From positions 186,001 to 250,000 of the forward strand of contig NZ_JAGXBY010000003.1 of the NCBI RefSeq assembly GCF_018310345.1: a stretch of DNA of 64,000 bases. Direction: 5' to 3'. This document shows positions 1-8,107 of the stretch, one piece after another. Both the position numbers and the translations under genes were made by a program. This DNA is from Ornithinibacillus massiliensis (GTDB lineage Bacteria; Bacillota; Bacilli; Bacillales; Amphibacillaceae). The notes under the pieces were generated by a model. That model was not told the origin of the DNA. It saw nothing but the letters and a program-made list of their open reading frames with translations, and ran no database searches. The first letter of the stretch is position 1; the number at the start of each line of letters is the position of its first letter.

Positions 1-615
1 TAGTACATGAATGGTGATATTTGAATCATCTCCATATTCAAATACACGTGAAATAATATCTTCCTGTGTATGTTCATCTAGCACATCTTGAGAAAATTCC
101 ATATAGAGATAGTATTTCCCATTATAATAATATAATGTTTCCTCCTCACTTCCTGTATCATCGTGGAAGTGGTGACTGAGTTGTATAACATCTTCAAAGT
201 CTTTAAAACCAGCGATAATCCATAAATTCTCCTCAACGAAATCTTCATCTGCATCGTCACTATCGCTTTTACCAAACTTTTCTTCTAAGAATGATTCTAC
301 TTTCTCATCTACAGGAATATCTATAGTAGAGCCATCTTCATCAATTGGAAATTCTAGATTATCTCCATTTTTAGAAAGCTGCGCCTTTGTAACAACAATT
401 TCTAAGCCTTTTTCTAGAGCATGAACTTGAATCCATAAAGGGCCATCTACATGAAAGTCTTCTTGATAATTCACTTCATCCATCATCTGCCAGAACAATT
501 GTTCACTACGCTCACGATTATACCAAATTTCTTCCCTTTGAAAACCTCGATCTTCAATATCTACATAAGAGATAAAGAATTTTACTGTGTTCTCATTAAT
601 TCTTTCGATTTCCAT
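1..615 (-). CDS. mecA: Adaptor protein MecA (3' end cut by window edge)
   Basis: MecA is the adaptor that delivers ComK and other clients to the ClpC-ClpP protease in Bacillaceae. The 205 visible codons begin with the very conserved MecA N-terminal domain (MEIERINENTVKFFISY, then DIEDRGF and EEIWYNRERSEQLFW). An acidic linker follows at about residues 85-135, and then the start of the C-terminal ClpC-binding domain. The last residues lie beyond base 1. The start ATG (613-615 on the complement) has a GGGAGAG ribosome site. It lies downstream of spx on the same strand, as in B. subtilis, but a terminator-like hairpin separates the two. No frameshift is seen in the part present. Confidence 0.95.
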   Translation of the reverse strand, partial: MEIERINENTVKFFISYVDIEDRGFQREEIWYNRERSEQLFWQMMDEVNYQEDFHVDGPLWIQVHALEKGLEIVVTKAQLSKNGDNLEFPIDEDGSTIDIPVDEKVESFLEEKFGKSDSDDADEDFVEENLWIIAGFKDFEDVIQLSHHFHDDTGSEEETLYYYNGKYYLYMEFSQDVLDEHTQEDIISRVFEYGDDSNITIHVL

Positions 616-641
616 GCAATTCTCTCCCTTCTTTTTCAATC

Positions 642-722
642 TAGCTCCAGTGACTTGGGAGCTTCACTTAAGGCTATACTCCAAGAGGCGTGTTTACTTT
701 ACTCGACTTAAGTGTCCTGCCC
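642..722. repeat. Possible remnant of a dispersed intergenic repeat
   Basis: This stretch in the mecA leader is richer in GC than its surroundings. It carries short inverted words (CACTTAAG near 666 and CTTAAGTG near 705) and begins with CTAGCTCCAG, a word I associate with dispersed non-coding repeats in Bacillaceae genomes. Only one copy is in the window, so the call rests on composition and resemblance. The rest of the 616-919 gap is AT-rich and should hold the mecA promoter, but I could not pick a convincing one. Confidence 0.3.
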
Positions 723-919
723 ATTTATTGCTTACTGGGCTACTTCCCTTTTTTTATATTCAATAGAGCTAGTCTATTCTTATCTATTGAAAAAAGAATA
801 CCATCTTATTTATATTGTATGTTAGCATATTGCAATATGAAAATTAATATGCCTATATATAATTATTTAAAACATTATTTTAACTTATTTAACCGAATTT
901 GTCATCATTCTAACATACT

Positions 920-957
920 AAAAGCGCAGATTCTTGATATTAGGAATCTGCGCTTTT
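920..957 (-). terminator. spx rho-independent terminator
   Basis: A 14-bp perfect stem (AAAAGCGCAGATTC and its complement) with a 10-nt loop ends in a T-run on the minus strand, 20 bases past the spx stop. Confidence 0.85.
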
Positions 958-976
958 ACTTTTGAAAAGATGGTGC

Positions 977-1372
977 TTAATTAACCATTCTTCTAGCTTC
1001 CTCTAATTGAAAAGTTCGTACAGTTCTTGGTAAAAACCTGCGAATCTCATCTTCATTATAGCCAACTTGCAGCCTTTTTTCATCTATAATGATCGGTCTT
1101 CTTAGTAAGCCTGGATTCTCTTGAATCAAAGTAAATAATTCTTTTAAAGGAAGCTGATCAATATTTACGTCTAAACTTTGAAATACTTTGGAACGTGTTG
1201 AGATGATCTCATCTGTACCATCTTCTGTCATCCTTAATATTTCCTTTATTTCATCTAAAGTTAGCGACTCAGAAAATATATTCCGCTCCTTAAAAGGAAT
1301 TTGGTTGTCTTTCAACCAAGCTTTTGCTTTTCTACAAGATGTACAACTAGGTGAGGTATAAAGTGTTACCAT
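977..1372 (-). CDS. spx: Transcriptional regulator Spx
   Basis: Spx is an ArsC-family protein that binds the RNA polymerase alpha C-terminal domain. It redirects transcription under disulfide and cell-wall stress and is degraded by ClpXP. The 131-aa product has the redox switch Cys10-Thr-Ser-Cys13, Gly52 in the alpha-contacting region, and the RRPI motif near residue 92. Length and sequence are typical. The start ATG at 1372 is the thioredoxin-like [10 protein letters not shown] start. In B. subtilis spx follows yjbC directly; here a nitrogen-control gene pair lies between them. Confidence 0.97.
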   Translation of the reverse strand: MVTLYTSPSCTSCRKAKAWLKDNQIPFKERNIFSESLTLDEIKEILRMTEDGTDEIISTRSKVFQSLDVNIDQLPLKELFTLIQENPGLLRRPIIIDEKRLQVGYNEDEIRRFLPRTVRTFQLEEARRMVN

Positions 1373-1586
1373 GATACTTCACTCCTCATTACTGTTTACA
1401 ATTGGTAAACCTTTAATCGGTTATTAAATTAAAATTACTTTAAATAACCTATAAGTATAGTATACATCATTTGTCAAGTAATAGATAGATTATTTTCACT
1501 AAAAATATCAAATTCACAAAATCGATATAATTACTGTCTAAAAATAAATTATCCATAAATCCATTCACTAATAACGCCCCTTATAA

Positions 1587-1603
1587 TGTTAGGTTATATT
1601 ACA
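1587..1603 (+). promoter_or_regulatory. TnrA/GlnR-type operator upstream of glnK-amtB
   Basis: The 17-mer TGTTAGGTTATATTACA matches the TnrA/GlnR consensus TGTNANAWWWTNTNACA at every defined position but one (G for A at position 7). It lies 89 bases upstream of glnK, the expected place for nitrogen-limitation control of this operon. Confidence 0.75.
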
Positions 1604-1620
1604 TTTAAATAAATATTTTC

Positions 1621-1649
1621 TTGATTTTTTAGAAAAACCCGCTTATCAT
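1621..1649 (+). promoter_or_regulatory. Candidate sigma-A promoter of glnK-amtB
   Basis: TTGATT (1621-1626), a 17-bp spacer and TATCAT (1644-1649) form a plausible sigma-A promoter. A better -10 word, TATAAT at 1655-1660, lacks a good -35 and could instead rely on activator. The operator at 1587-1603 is centred about 60-70 bases upstream of either start point. Confidence 0.4.
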
Positions 1650-1691
1650 TTTATTATAATGTTATAAAACCTTACATAAGGAGGGGAGTAA

Positions 1692-2033
1692 ATGAAAAAG
1701 ATTGAAGCCATAATACGTCCAGAAACATTCCAATCTTTACGTAGTAGCTTATCCGAAATAGGGATAGGCGGTTTAACGATTACAGAAGCAGCTGGTACCG
1801 GGAAACAAAAAGGGAAAACCGGATTATTTCGCGGTACTACGTTTCAGCTACAGTTATTACCTAAGCTTAAAGTAGAAACAGTCGTGGATGATAGTCAAGT
1901 TGATGAAATAGTCGACATAATCATCAACACTTGTAGCACAGGAACAATTGGTGACGGAAAAATCTTCATCCATCCGATTGAAGAAGTCATAAGAATTCGC
2001 ACAAAGGAACGAGGAGCACAAGCCATTTTATAA
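1692..2033 (+). CDS. glnK: PII-family nitrogen regulatory protein (NrgB/GlnK type)
   Basis: This is a PII signal-transduction trimer subunit that senses ATP/ADP and 2-oxoglutarate and binds its partner ammonium channel. The 113-aa product shows the PII fold throughout: MKKIEAIIRPE at the start, a T-loop around residues 38-54, GDGKIFI near residue 88, and IRIRTKERG near the end. The residue corresponding to the uridylylated Tyr51 of enteric PII is Phe51, so control by uridylylation is not expected. The ATG follows AGGAGGGG. It lies 28 bases upstream of amtB in one operon. The B. subtilis order is nrgA-nrgB; here the order is reversed. Confidence 0.93.
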   Translation: MKKIEAIIRPETFQSLRSSLSEIGIGGLTITEAAGTGKQKGKTGLFRGTTFQLQLLPKLKVETVVDDSQVDEIVDIIINTCSTGTIGDGKIFIHPIEEVIRIRTKERGAQAIL

Positions 2034-2061
2034 CATGAGTTTATGATTAGGAGGGGAAAGA

Positions 2062-3369
2062 ATGAATACAGAAGAATTAGAGTTAGCCATTAACCTAGTA
2101 TGGGTAATGTTAGGCGCTTTTCTTGTATTCTTCATGCATGCAGGATTTGCGATGGTCGAATCAGGGTTTACTAGATCCAAAAACACGTTAAACATATTAA
2201 TGAAGAACTTCTTAACCATTAGTGTTTCAGCAATTTTATTCCTTGTTGTCGGGTATGGTTTAATGTTCGGAAGTACTTTTGGCTCTATAGTCGGTTCCGA
2301 TGGCTTTTTGCTTAGCGGAGTAGAGGATATTGGTTTCTTTGTCTTCCAAGCAATGTTTATAGCCACCTGTGCCACAATTATGTCTGGTGCTGTTGCAGAA
2401 AGGATTAAGCTTGGAAGCTATATTTTCATTGTGATAGCTATGACGGCAATTGTTTATCCAGTAGTGGGACATTGGATTTGGCAAGGAGACGGTTGGCTAA
2501 CGATTCTTGGATTTAGCGATTTCGCTGGATCTACCGTAGTTCACTTAACAGGCGCTGTAGGCGCATTAGTAGTTGTTCTTATTTTAGGACCTCGCTTAGG
2601 TAAATACGAAGGGAAAAAAGTTAACGTAATACCAGGTCATAATATCCCTCTCGGCGCGTTAGGTGTTTTTATCCTATGGCTTGGATGGTTTGGATTTAAT
2701 GGGGGTAGCACACTAGCAGCTGATCCAACATTAGTCCCCATGGTAATTGGCACTACTTTGTTATCTACCTCTGCTGCCTTAGTTGCAAGTGCATTATACA
2801 CCAGATTCCGATACAAGAAAGTGGATGCCTCATTATCATTAAACGGTGTATTAGCAGGATTAGTAGGAATTACTGCAGGGTGTGCCGAAATATCTCTCGG
2901 CGGCTCTATTATAGTCGGATTAATTTCTGGAGTGATTCTCGTAGAAGGAATTCGATTCTTCGATGCTAAGTTACAAATTGATGATCCGGTTGGTGCAATT
3001 ACCGTACATGGTCTACTTGGTATATGGGGTACATTGGCTGTAGGTTTATTTTCAACTTCTACTGGCCTGTTTTATGGTAATGGATTTGCACAACTTGGAA
3101 TTCAAGCCATCGGGGTACTCGCAGTCATCTTATGGGTAGCCTTTACCATTGGTGGATTTACGTATGTATTAAACAAGTTTGTTCCAATTCGTGTATCGAA
3201 AGAGGAAGAAATTGCAGGACTTGATTTTGCAGAACACGGTTCTAATGCTTATGACTTCAAGGACACATTGTTAACTAACGATGAGATTGAATCGCCAAAT
3301 TTAGGTCTTGCATTAGCAGATCGCTTAAACAATATCCCTGTCGGAAACACCGAAAGAAAAACGATATAA
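2062..3369 (+). CDS. amtB: Ammonium transporter (Amt family)
   Basis: This polytopic membrane channel conducts ammonia/ammonium across the cytoplasmic membrane. The 435-aa product has eleven predicted hydrophobic segments and Amt signatures: FMHAGFAMVESGF near residue 25, DFAGSTVVHLTGA near residue 153, and the pore region DDPVGAITVHGLLGIWG near residue 310. The soluble C-terminal tail (from about residue 375) would contact GlnK. The start is preceded by AGGAGGGG. It is co-transcribed with glnK and probably induced through the TnrA/GlnR-type box in nitrogen limitation. Confidence 0.96.
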   Translation: MNTEELELAINLVWVMLGAFLVFFMHAGFAMVESGFTRSKNTLNILMKNFLTISVSAILFLVVGYGLMFGSTFGSIVGSDGFLLSGVEDIGFFVFQAMFIATCATIMSGAVAERIKLGSYIFIVIAMTAIVYPVVGHWIWQGDGWLTILGFSDFAGSTVVHLTGAVGALVVVLILGPRLGKYEGKKVNVIPGHNIPLGALGVFILWLGWFGFNGGSTLAADPTLVPMVIGTTLLSTSAALVASALYTRFRYKKVDASLSLNGVLAGLVGITAGCAEISLGGSIIVGLISGVILVEGIRFFDAKLQIDDPVGAITVHGLLGIWGTLAVGLFSTSTGLFYGNGFAQLGIQAIGVLAVILWVAFTIGGFTYVLNKFVPIRVSKEEEIAGLDFAEHGSNAYDFKDTLLTNDEIESPNLGLALADRLNNIPVGNTERKTI

Positions 3370-3415
3370 AATAAGCAATACACATTGAAAACACTACACT
3401 TTTAAACACCACAAA

Positions 3416-3447
3416 CGGTCGTCTTAACCAAAGGTTTAAGACGACCG
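3416..3447. terminator. Bidirectional terminator between amtB and yjbC
   Basis: The stem CGGTCGTCTTAA pairs with TTAAGACGACCG across an 8-nt loop between two convergent genes. Flanks are AT-rich but T-tracts are weak on both strands. Confidence 0.7.
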
Positions 3448-3458
3448 AATTATAAATA

Positions 3459-4052
3459 TTATTTCATCTGATTTCTATCTAGCCTCGATAAAATATCCTC
3501 AGAATCTCTGTCCTCATTAAATGTTAATACTTCATCTACAGGTTGATAAGACTGCCCATAAAGCTGTTCATCTTTATACGTATGAATCGATTCATACATT
3601 TTTCTCATTTGCTCATAAATGACTTCTTCCGATTCATCATTCGGTGACCAATATAAAATTTCCATTGGGGTCTCCTCATTAGTCGCCAATGAACGTCGAT
3701 TATATCCAATTGATTGAGCATGCTTAAACCCTTCACGCTTATAAAAATGAAGTCGTTTTTCGGTATCTGAATCATCATAATCAACCGGTTCTACTTCTAA
3801 TATTATCGGTTTATTATGTTCTTTTAATTTTTCAATTAACTTATGTCCAATACCTTGTCCTCTCGCTTTAGCTGAAACCCATACATAATCAATAAAAATA
3901 AAGGAATCAAATTCAGCATACATCATAACATGATATGGACCATCATCTTTATGGTAAACGTCCCCTTTTTCCTTCAATAACAGTTCCATATGTTCCTTTG
4001 ATTTCATTTCTTCAATAGGGAAATATTTACTTAATTTTTCATACCAATCCAT
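3459..4052 (-). CDS. yjbC: GNAT-family N-acetyltransferase, YjbC-like
   Basis: The 197-aa product closely resembles what I remember of B. subtilis YjbC, a GNAT protein upstream of spx. The acetyl-CoA motif A is visible as VSAKARGQGIGHKLIEKL near residues 60-77. It is followed by LEVEPVDYDDSDTEKRLHFYKREGF, which carries the typical end of the fold. The C-terminal 60 residues are acidic and family-specific. The substrate is unknown. The start ATG has AAGGAG at proper spacing. Here yjbC and spx share strand, but glnK-amtB on the opposite strand is inserted between them. Confidence 0.85.
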   Translation of the reverse strand: MDWYEKLSKYFPIEEMKSKEHMELLLKEKGDVYHKDDGPYHVMMYAEFDSFIFIDYVWVSAKARGQGIGHKLIEKLKEHNKPIILEVEPVDYDDSDTEKRLHFYKREGFKHAQSIGYNRRSLATNEETPMEILYWSPNDESEEVIYEQMRKMYESIHTYKDEQLYGQSYQPVDEVLTFNEDRDSEDILSRLDRNQMK

Positions 4053-4207
4053 GGATCTACTCCTTCGTATTTTCTAAAAGAAAGCTAACAAACTCTTAAC
4101 AATTTTGTAAAACAATCCTGAAAGCCTTTCTGTTGCTAGTATAACGAAAATAGGATTAGATGTTAAATCCCTGTTATACACTTATATCTTCAGTATGTGT
4201 AGTTAAA

Positions 4208-4250
4208 CGAAAAAAAGCGAAACTTTTATTTATTGTTTCGCTTTTTTTCG
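4208..4250 (-). terminator. Terminator of the DUF4015 gene
   Basis: A 16-bp stem of CGAAAAAAAGCGAAAC and its complement ends in a T-run on the minus strand. It lies immediately past the stop of the gene at 4255-5481 and may also act on the other strand. Confidence 0.8.
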
Positions 4251-4254
4251 TAAT

Positions 4255-5481
4255 TTATGGCTTATAATCAACATTTTGGGTATATGTGTTACCAGCATTC
4301 CAAATTAAGTACTCATTTATTCCATTATCCTGTAAGGCTTTTATCTGTGCTTCCACTTCTTTTTTTCCATATTTTGTTACTGGTATACCTGTACCATTAT
4401 AGATCCATGGCGCTTCAAAATCCTGTATCCATGGTCGAGAGACTGGTCGATTTTCCAATTTAGAAAGTACCTCATTTTCCACTTTAGCGTATTCATCCGT
4501 TAAACGATACGGCTCTGCATCAGGAAGTGGGATTCCAAAATAATTATTAGACCAGTGACTTGGATATATCATGGATGAAATGACATCGACATTTTCCGAT
4601 ATTTTGGAGAAGTTTTGACCTATTCCTGGTGCTTCAGGAATAGTAGCTGCATAACCGAAAATATCCACAGACACATCTATGTCATAAGGCTCTAATTCTT
4701 GTTTCGCATACGCCACAAAATCTGTAACAGCCTGAACTCGCCGTTGAACATTATCTTCTTCACTATCTTCATAGGCACCTTGTGAATAGGTTAAGTCGCC
4801 ATCCCTATGTTCAAACCCTTCTGGAAATCGAACATAGTCAAACTGAATTTCTTTGAAGCCCATTTCGGCTGCCATTTTAGCAATATCAACATTATATTCC
4901 CAAACCTCTTTTTGGAATGGATTTACAAATGATTCGCCACGGTTATTTTCCCAAACAGAACCATTCTCTGTAAACGAAAGATCCGGTCTATTTTCAGCTA
5001 ACACACTATCTTTAAATACTACAACCCTGGCAATTGGATAAATTTGATTTTCCTCTAATGTTTTCATCATTTCCTGAATATCTTTAATATAATTTTGACC
5101 AATTGCTACAAATGGTGAATCTTCATCAGGTTTAAATGTTAAATATCCATGGTCTTCTTTAATATCAATAACCATTGCATTCAGATCAGAATTATTCACC
5201 AATTCCACTAATGAATTAAATCGACTACCACCCGCTGAGTGACCAGTTACATAAATACCTCTTACTGCATCTGGATATTCAAAATTATATCCAGAATCAA
5301 CTACGAAGCGCTTTATAGAAACACCCTGTTCAATTAATTGAATAGATGTTTGTCTTGCTACATGATCATGGGCAAATAATTCTTCGTCCCCACTACTTTT
5401 TTCTGGTATTGCAAACGGAAGTAAAATAACAAGCAGGAGAACAATTGGGATTAAAAATCTCTTCAGTTGTGTATTCTTCAT
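4255..5481 (-). CDS. Exported putative glycoside hydrolase-like protein (DUF4015)
   Basis: The 408-aa product starts with a basic, then hydrophobic segment (residues 5-26) that acts as signal peptide or membrane anchor. The rest is a predicted TIM-barrel of the DUF4015 family, which is related to glycoside hydrolases: VRGIYVTGHSAG near residue 73, MVIDIKEDHGY near residue 104, FKEIQFDYVRFPEG near residue 210, and YPSHW near residue 300. No enzymatic activity is proven for the family as far as I know; a cell-wall or exopolysaccharide substrate is a guess. It is a monocistronic gene with its own terminator, divergent from the PQQ dehydrogenase gene. Confidence 0.8.
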   Translation of the reverse strand: MKNTQLKRFLIPIVLLLVILLPFAIPEKSSGDEELFAHDHVARQTSIQLIEQGVSIKRFVVDSGYNFEYPDAVRGIYVTGHSAGGSRFNSLVELVNNSDLNAMVIDIKEDHGYLTFKPDEDSPFVAIGQNYIKDIQEMMKTLEENQIYPIARVVVFKDSVLAENRPDLSFTENGSVWENNRGESFVNPFQKEVWEYNVDIAKMAAEMGFKEIQFDYVRFPEGFEHRDGDLTYSQGAYEDSEEDNVQRRVQAVTDFVAYAKQELEPYDIDVSVDIFGYAATIPEAPGIGQNFSKISENVDVISSMIYPSHWSNNYFGIPLPDAEPYRLTDEYAKVENEVLSKLENRPVSRPWIQDFEAPWIYNGTGIPVTKYGKKEVEAQIKALQDNGINEYLIWNAGNTYTQNVDYKP

Positions 5482-5805
5482 TCTATCAATCTCCTATTCC
5501 ATAAGTGTAGCTTGCTTACGTTAAGTTGATGCAGACAACCTTTCGTTTGCAACCCTTTCCATCTATTATAAGGCAGAAACGCTAGATTTTGAATGGAAAA
5601 TAATAGATTTTTGTCATTCTTTTTGTCGTATTGTCGAATTACTCTCTTTCCATCGTTAAACGAACCGAAATATCAAATTATTCGGAACATATATCTCTAT
5701 TTCATCATTTCTTATGATTTTTACATTAGAAGGGTAATTTAACGTTATAAGGGCAAATTACAAAAGAACCTAATGTATAACGTCATGAAGAAAGGAGCTT
5801 GAAAT
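5482..5805. other. Divergent intergenic region, no gene seen
   Basis: The 324 bases separate two divergently transcribed genes for exported proteins. Ribosome sites are visible at both ends (AGGAG for the left gene, AAAGGAGC for the right). The rest is AT-rich with no open frame of note. I found no promoter strong enough to call. Confidence 0.6.
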
Positions 5806-8055
5806 ATGGATAGACAAGTATGGTTTGTTATTGCTGCTGTAGCTATTATCACTGCTGTAGGATTTTTCGCTTTTCAAGGGATAAATGATGACGAACATGC
5901 TGAACCTCCAGCTGGCGAAGATACACAAAACGAAAATGAACAACAAGATACTACTCCAGAACAAACCAAGAATCCAGAGAAAGAGAATCATCAGTCTGTT
6001 CAACATATGGACTACACAGGAGAGGTTGCACCTAAATTTTCCGCTGAAGAGCTAGCAGCCGCTCCTACTGACAATTGGATTACAAATGGTGGTGACCTTT
6101 ACAACCGAAGATACTCACCGTTAGAGCAAATCGATACATCTAATGTTGGGGACTTAAAGCTAGAATGGGTTACTAGCTTAGGTTCGGGTTTAGAATTCAA
6201 ATATTCCGGTGAGTCAACGCCTCTTGTATATGATGGGGTAATGTTTAATGTTACCGGAGCTAATGTTGTACAAGCTCTTGATGCTACTACGGGAGAAATT
6301 ATTTGGGAGTACACACCACAACTCGCCGATGGCCTTGACACCGCTTGCTGTGGTTGGATTAGCCGCGGTGTTGCATTAGGAGATGGAAAAGTCTTTGTCG
6401 GACTATTAGATTCCCGTCTAGTAGCACTAGACCAAGAAACTGGTGATGTTGTTTGGGAGACACCTGTTGCTGAATGGCAAAAAGGGTACACCATCACAAG
6501 TGCCCCCCTCTATTATGATGGAAAAGTTTACACAGGAGTAGCTGGGGGAGAATACGGCATTCGAGGCTTTTTAGCTGCTTATGATTCTAATATCGGAAGA
6601 GAGGTATGGAGAACGTATACAATTCCTGCACCAGGTGAGCCAGGATCTGAAACTTGGCCAGATGATAACAATAGCTGGCTAACTGGCGGAGGGCCTATTT
6701 GGCAGACTCCAGCTGTTGACCCAGAGCTAAATATGATTTATTTTTCAACTGGGAATGCTTCACCTGACCTTGATGGAAGTAACCGCGAAGGAGATAATCT
6801 TTACGCGAACTCCATGCTAGCCTTAGATGCTGATACAGGAGAATACCAATGGCACTTCCAGCAAGTGCATCATGATATATGGGATTTAGACCCTGCTAAT
6901 CCAGTTACATTATTTGATGTAGAAATTGATGGTGAATTGAGAAATGCTATTGCAGAAACAGGGAAAACTGGTTGGGTATATATATTAGATCGTACAAACG
7001 GTGAACCATTAATCGGGATAGAAGAACGACCGGTACCACAAGATGAAAGACAAAAAACGTCTCCTACACAACCATATCCAATTGGAGACGCACTAGTACC
7101 ACAATCCATAACAGAGGAAGATATCGAACGAGATTTTCCAGATGATTTTGATGGAAAAGTTGGGGATTTATTCACACCATTCTGGGATGAACCATTAACC
7201 ATTACTCCTTCGCCTCAAGGAGGAGGTAACTGGCCACCATCTGCTTACAATCCAGATACAGAATTGTATTATGTACAGGTAAACAGTAACTATTTTGCCT
7301 ATGCACACAACGAAGAAGACGAAGCGAATATTTTTGATGAAGGGAAAGAATGGATTGGAAGTATTTGGCAACCAATGGAAGGTGGACCACAGCACGGATT
7401 AATCACAGCAGTTGATGTTAAAACCAATACAATTGCATGGCAAGAGGAATGGGAGACCATTGCCTTTAGTGGATTATTAACTACAAAAGGGAATTTACTA
7501 TTTGCTGGTCATAATGACGGAAGGCTTATTGCCTATAACGCAACGACAGGTGAAGAGATATGGGATTTCATGACTGATGCCGGTGTTAATGCTCCAGCAA
7601 TGACTTACTCCGTTGATGGAAAGCAATATATTTCCGTCTTTGCTGCTGGGAATTCATTAGCCGGGACTACCCACGGAGATAAAATTTACACCTTCTCTTT
7701 AGAAGGAGAATACACATCGTTAGAGGACGTACCAGAAGACGCAATTAATACATCACCTACCGCCGAGGAACAAGACACAGACAATCAGGAAAGCGAAGGA
7801 CAAACCGGTACAGATGGTGGTGAAGTAGCTGAACAAGGAATTAAGATATATGAGAACAACTGTCTATCCTGCCACGGTGCCAATGGTGTAGGTGGACATA
7901 ACGGGCCTAACCTTGAAAACCTTGAGATGACCGATGAAGAATTAATTGAGCAAATAAAACACGGTGGTGGGGGTATGCCTCCATTTGAAGGCGTGTTGTC
8001 TGAAGAACAAATCGAGGCAGTAAAAGAGTATTTAAAAACATTAATGAAAGAATAA
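5806..8055 (+). CDS. Membrane-anchored PQQ-dependent dehydrogenase with fused cytochrome c domain
   Basis: This is a quinoprotein alcohol dehydrogenase-type eight-bladed propeller (about residues 85-630) on an N-terminal membrane anchor (residues 5-23), with a C-terminal class I cytochrome c (about residues 675-748). The acidic, Gln-rich linkers are typical of exposed proteins in salt-tolerant Bacillaceae. Key features are intact: the vicinal Cys181-Cys182, WITNGGD near residue 91, and HHDIWDLDPANP (residues 355-366), which carries the expected catalytic Asp region. The heme site is Cys686-Leu-Ser-Cys689-His690 with Met724 as likely distal ligand. The inferred role is periplasm-side oxidation of an alcohol or sugar with electron transfer to the respiratory chain. 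The substrate is unknown, and no pqq synthesis genes are in the window. Confidence 0.88.
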   Translation: MDRQVWFVIAAVAIITAVGFFAFQGINDDEHAEPPAGEDTQNENEQQDTTPEQTKNPEKENHQSVQHMDYTGEVAPKFSAEELAAAPTDNWITNGGDLYNRRYSPLEQIDTSNVGDLKLEWVTSLGSGLEFKYSGESTPLVYDGVMFNVTGANVVQALDATTGEIIWEYTPQLADGLDTACCGWISRGVALGDGKVFVGLLDSRLVALDQETGDVVWETPVAEWQKGYTITSAPLYYDGKVYTGVAGGEYGIRGFLAAYDSNIGREVWRTYTIPAPGEPGSETWPDDNNSWLTGGGPIWQTPAVDPELNMIYFSTGNASPDLDGSNREGDNLYANSMLALDADTGEYQWHFQQVHHDIWDLDPANPVTLFDVEIDGELRNAIAETGKTGWVYILDRTNGEPLIGIEERPVPQDERQKTSPTQPYPIGDALVPQSITEEDIERDFPDDFDGKVGDLFTPFWDEPLTITPSPQGGGNWPPSAYNPDTELYYVQVNSNYFAYAHNEEDEANIFDEGKEWIGSIWQPMEGGPQHGLITAVDVKTNTIAWQEEWETIAFSGLLTTKGNLLFAGHNDGRLIAYNATTGEEIWDFMTDAGVNAPAMTYSVDGKQYISVFAAGNSLAGTTHGDKIYTFSLEGEYTSLEDVPEDAINTSPTAEEQDTDNQESEGQTGTDGGEVAEQGIKIYENNCLSCHGANGVGGHNGPNLENLEMTDEELIEQIKHGGGGMPPFEGVLSEEQIEAVKEYLKTLMKE

Positions 8056-8060
8056 ATTAA

Positions 8061-8104
8061 AAAAGATGGTTCTAGAGTATGTATCAACTAGAACCATCTT
8101 TTTA
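8061..8104. terminator. Bidirectional terminator between the two PQQ-type genes
   Basis: AAAGATGGTTCTAG and its complement form a 14-bp stem with a 12-nt loop and T-runs at both ends. It serves two convergent genes. Confidence 0.85.
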
Positions 8105-8107
8105 GTT

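Noticed and set aside
451..965. Plus-strand frames over mecA and its leader
   Set aside because: Antisense to a well-identified gene or in AT-rich leader; no ribosome site and low-complexity Phe/Leu/Ile-rich products.
6099..7390. Minus-strand frames of 62-132 codons opposite the PQQ dehydrogenase
   Set aside because: Antisense shadows; Ser/Pro/Thr-rich and without start signals.
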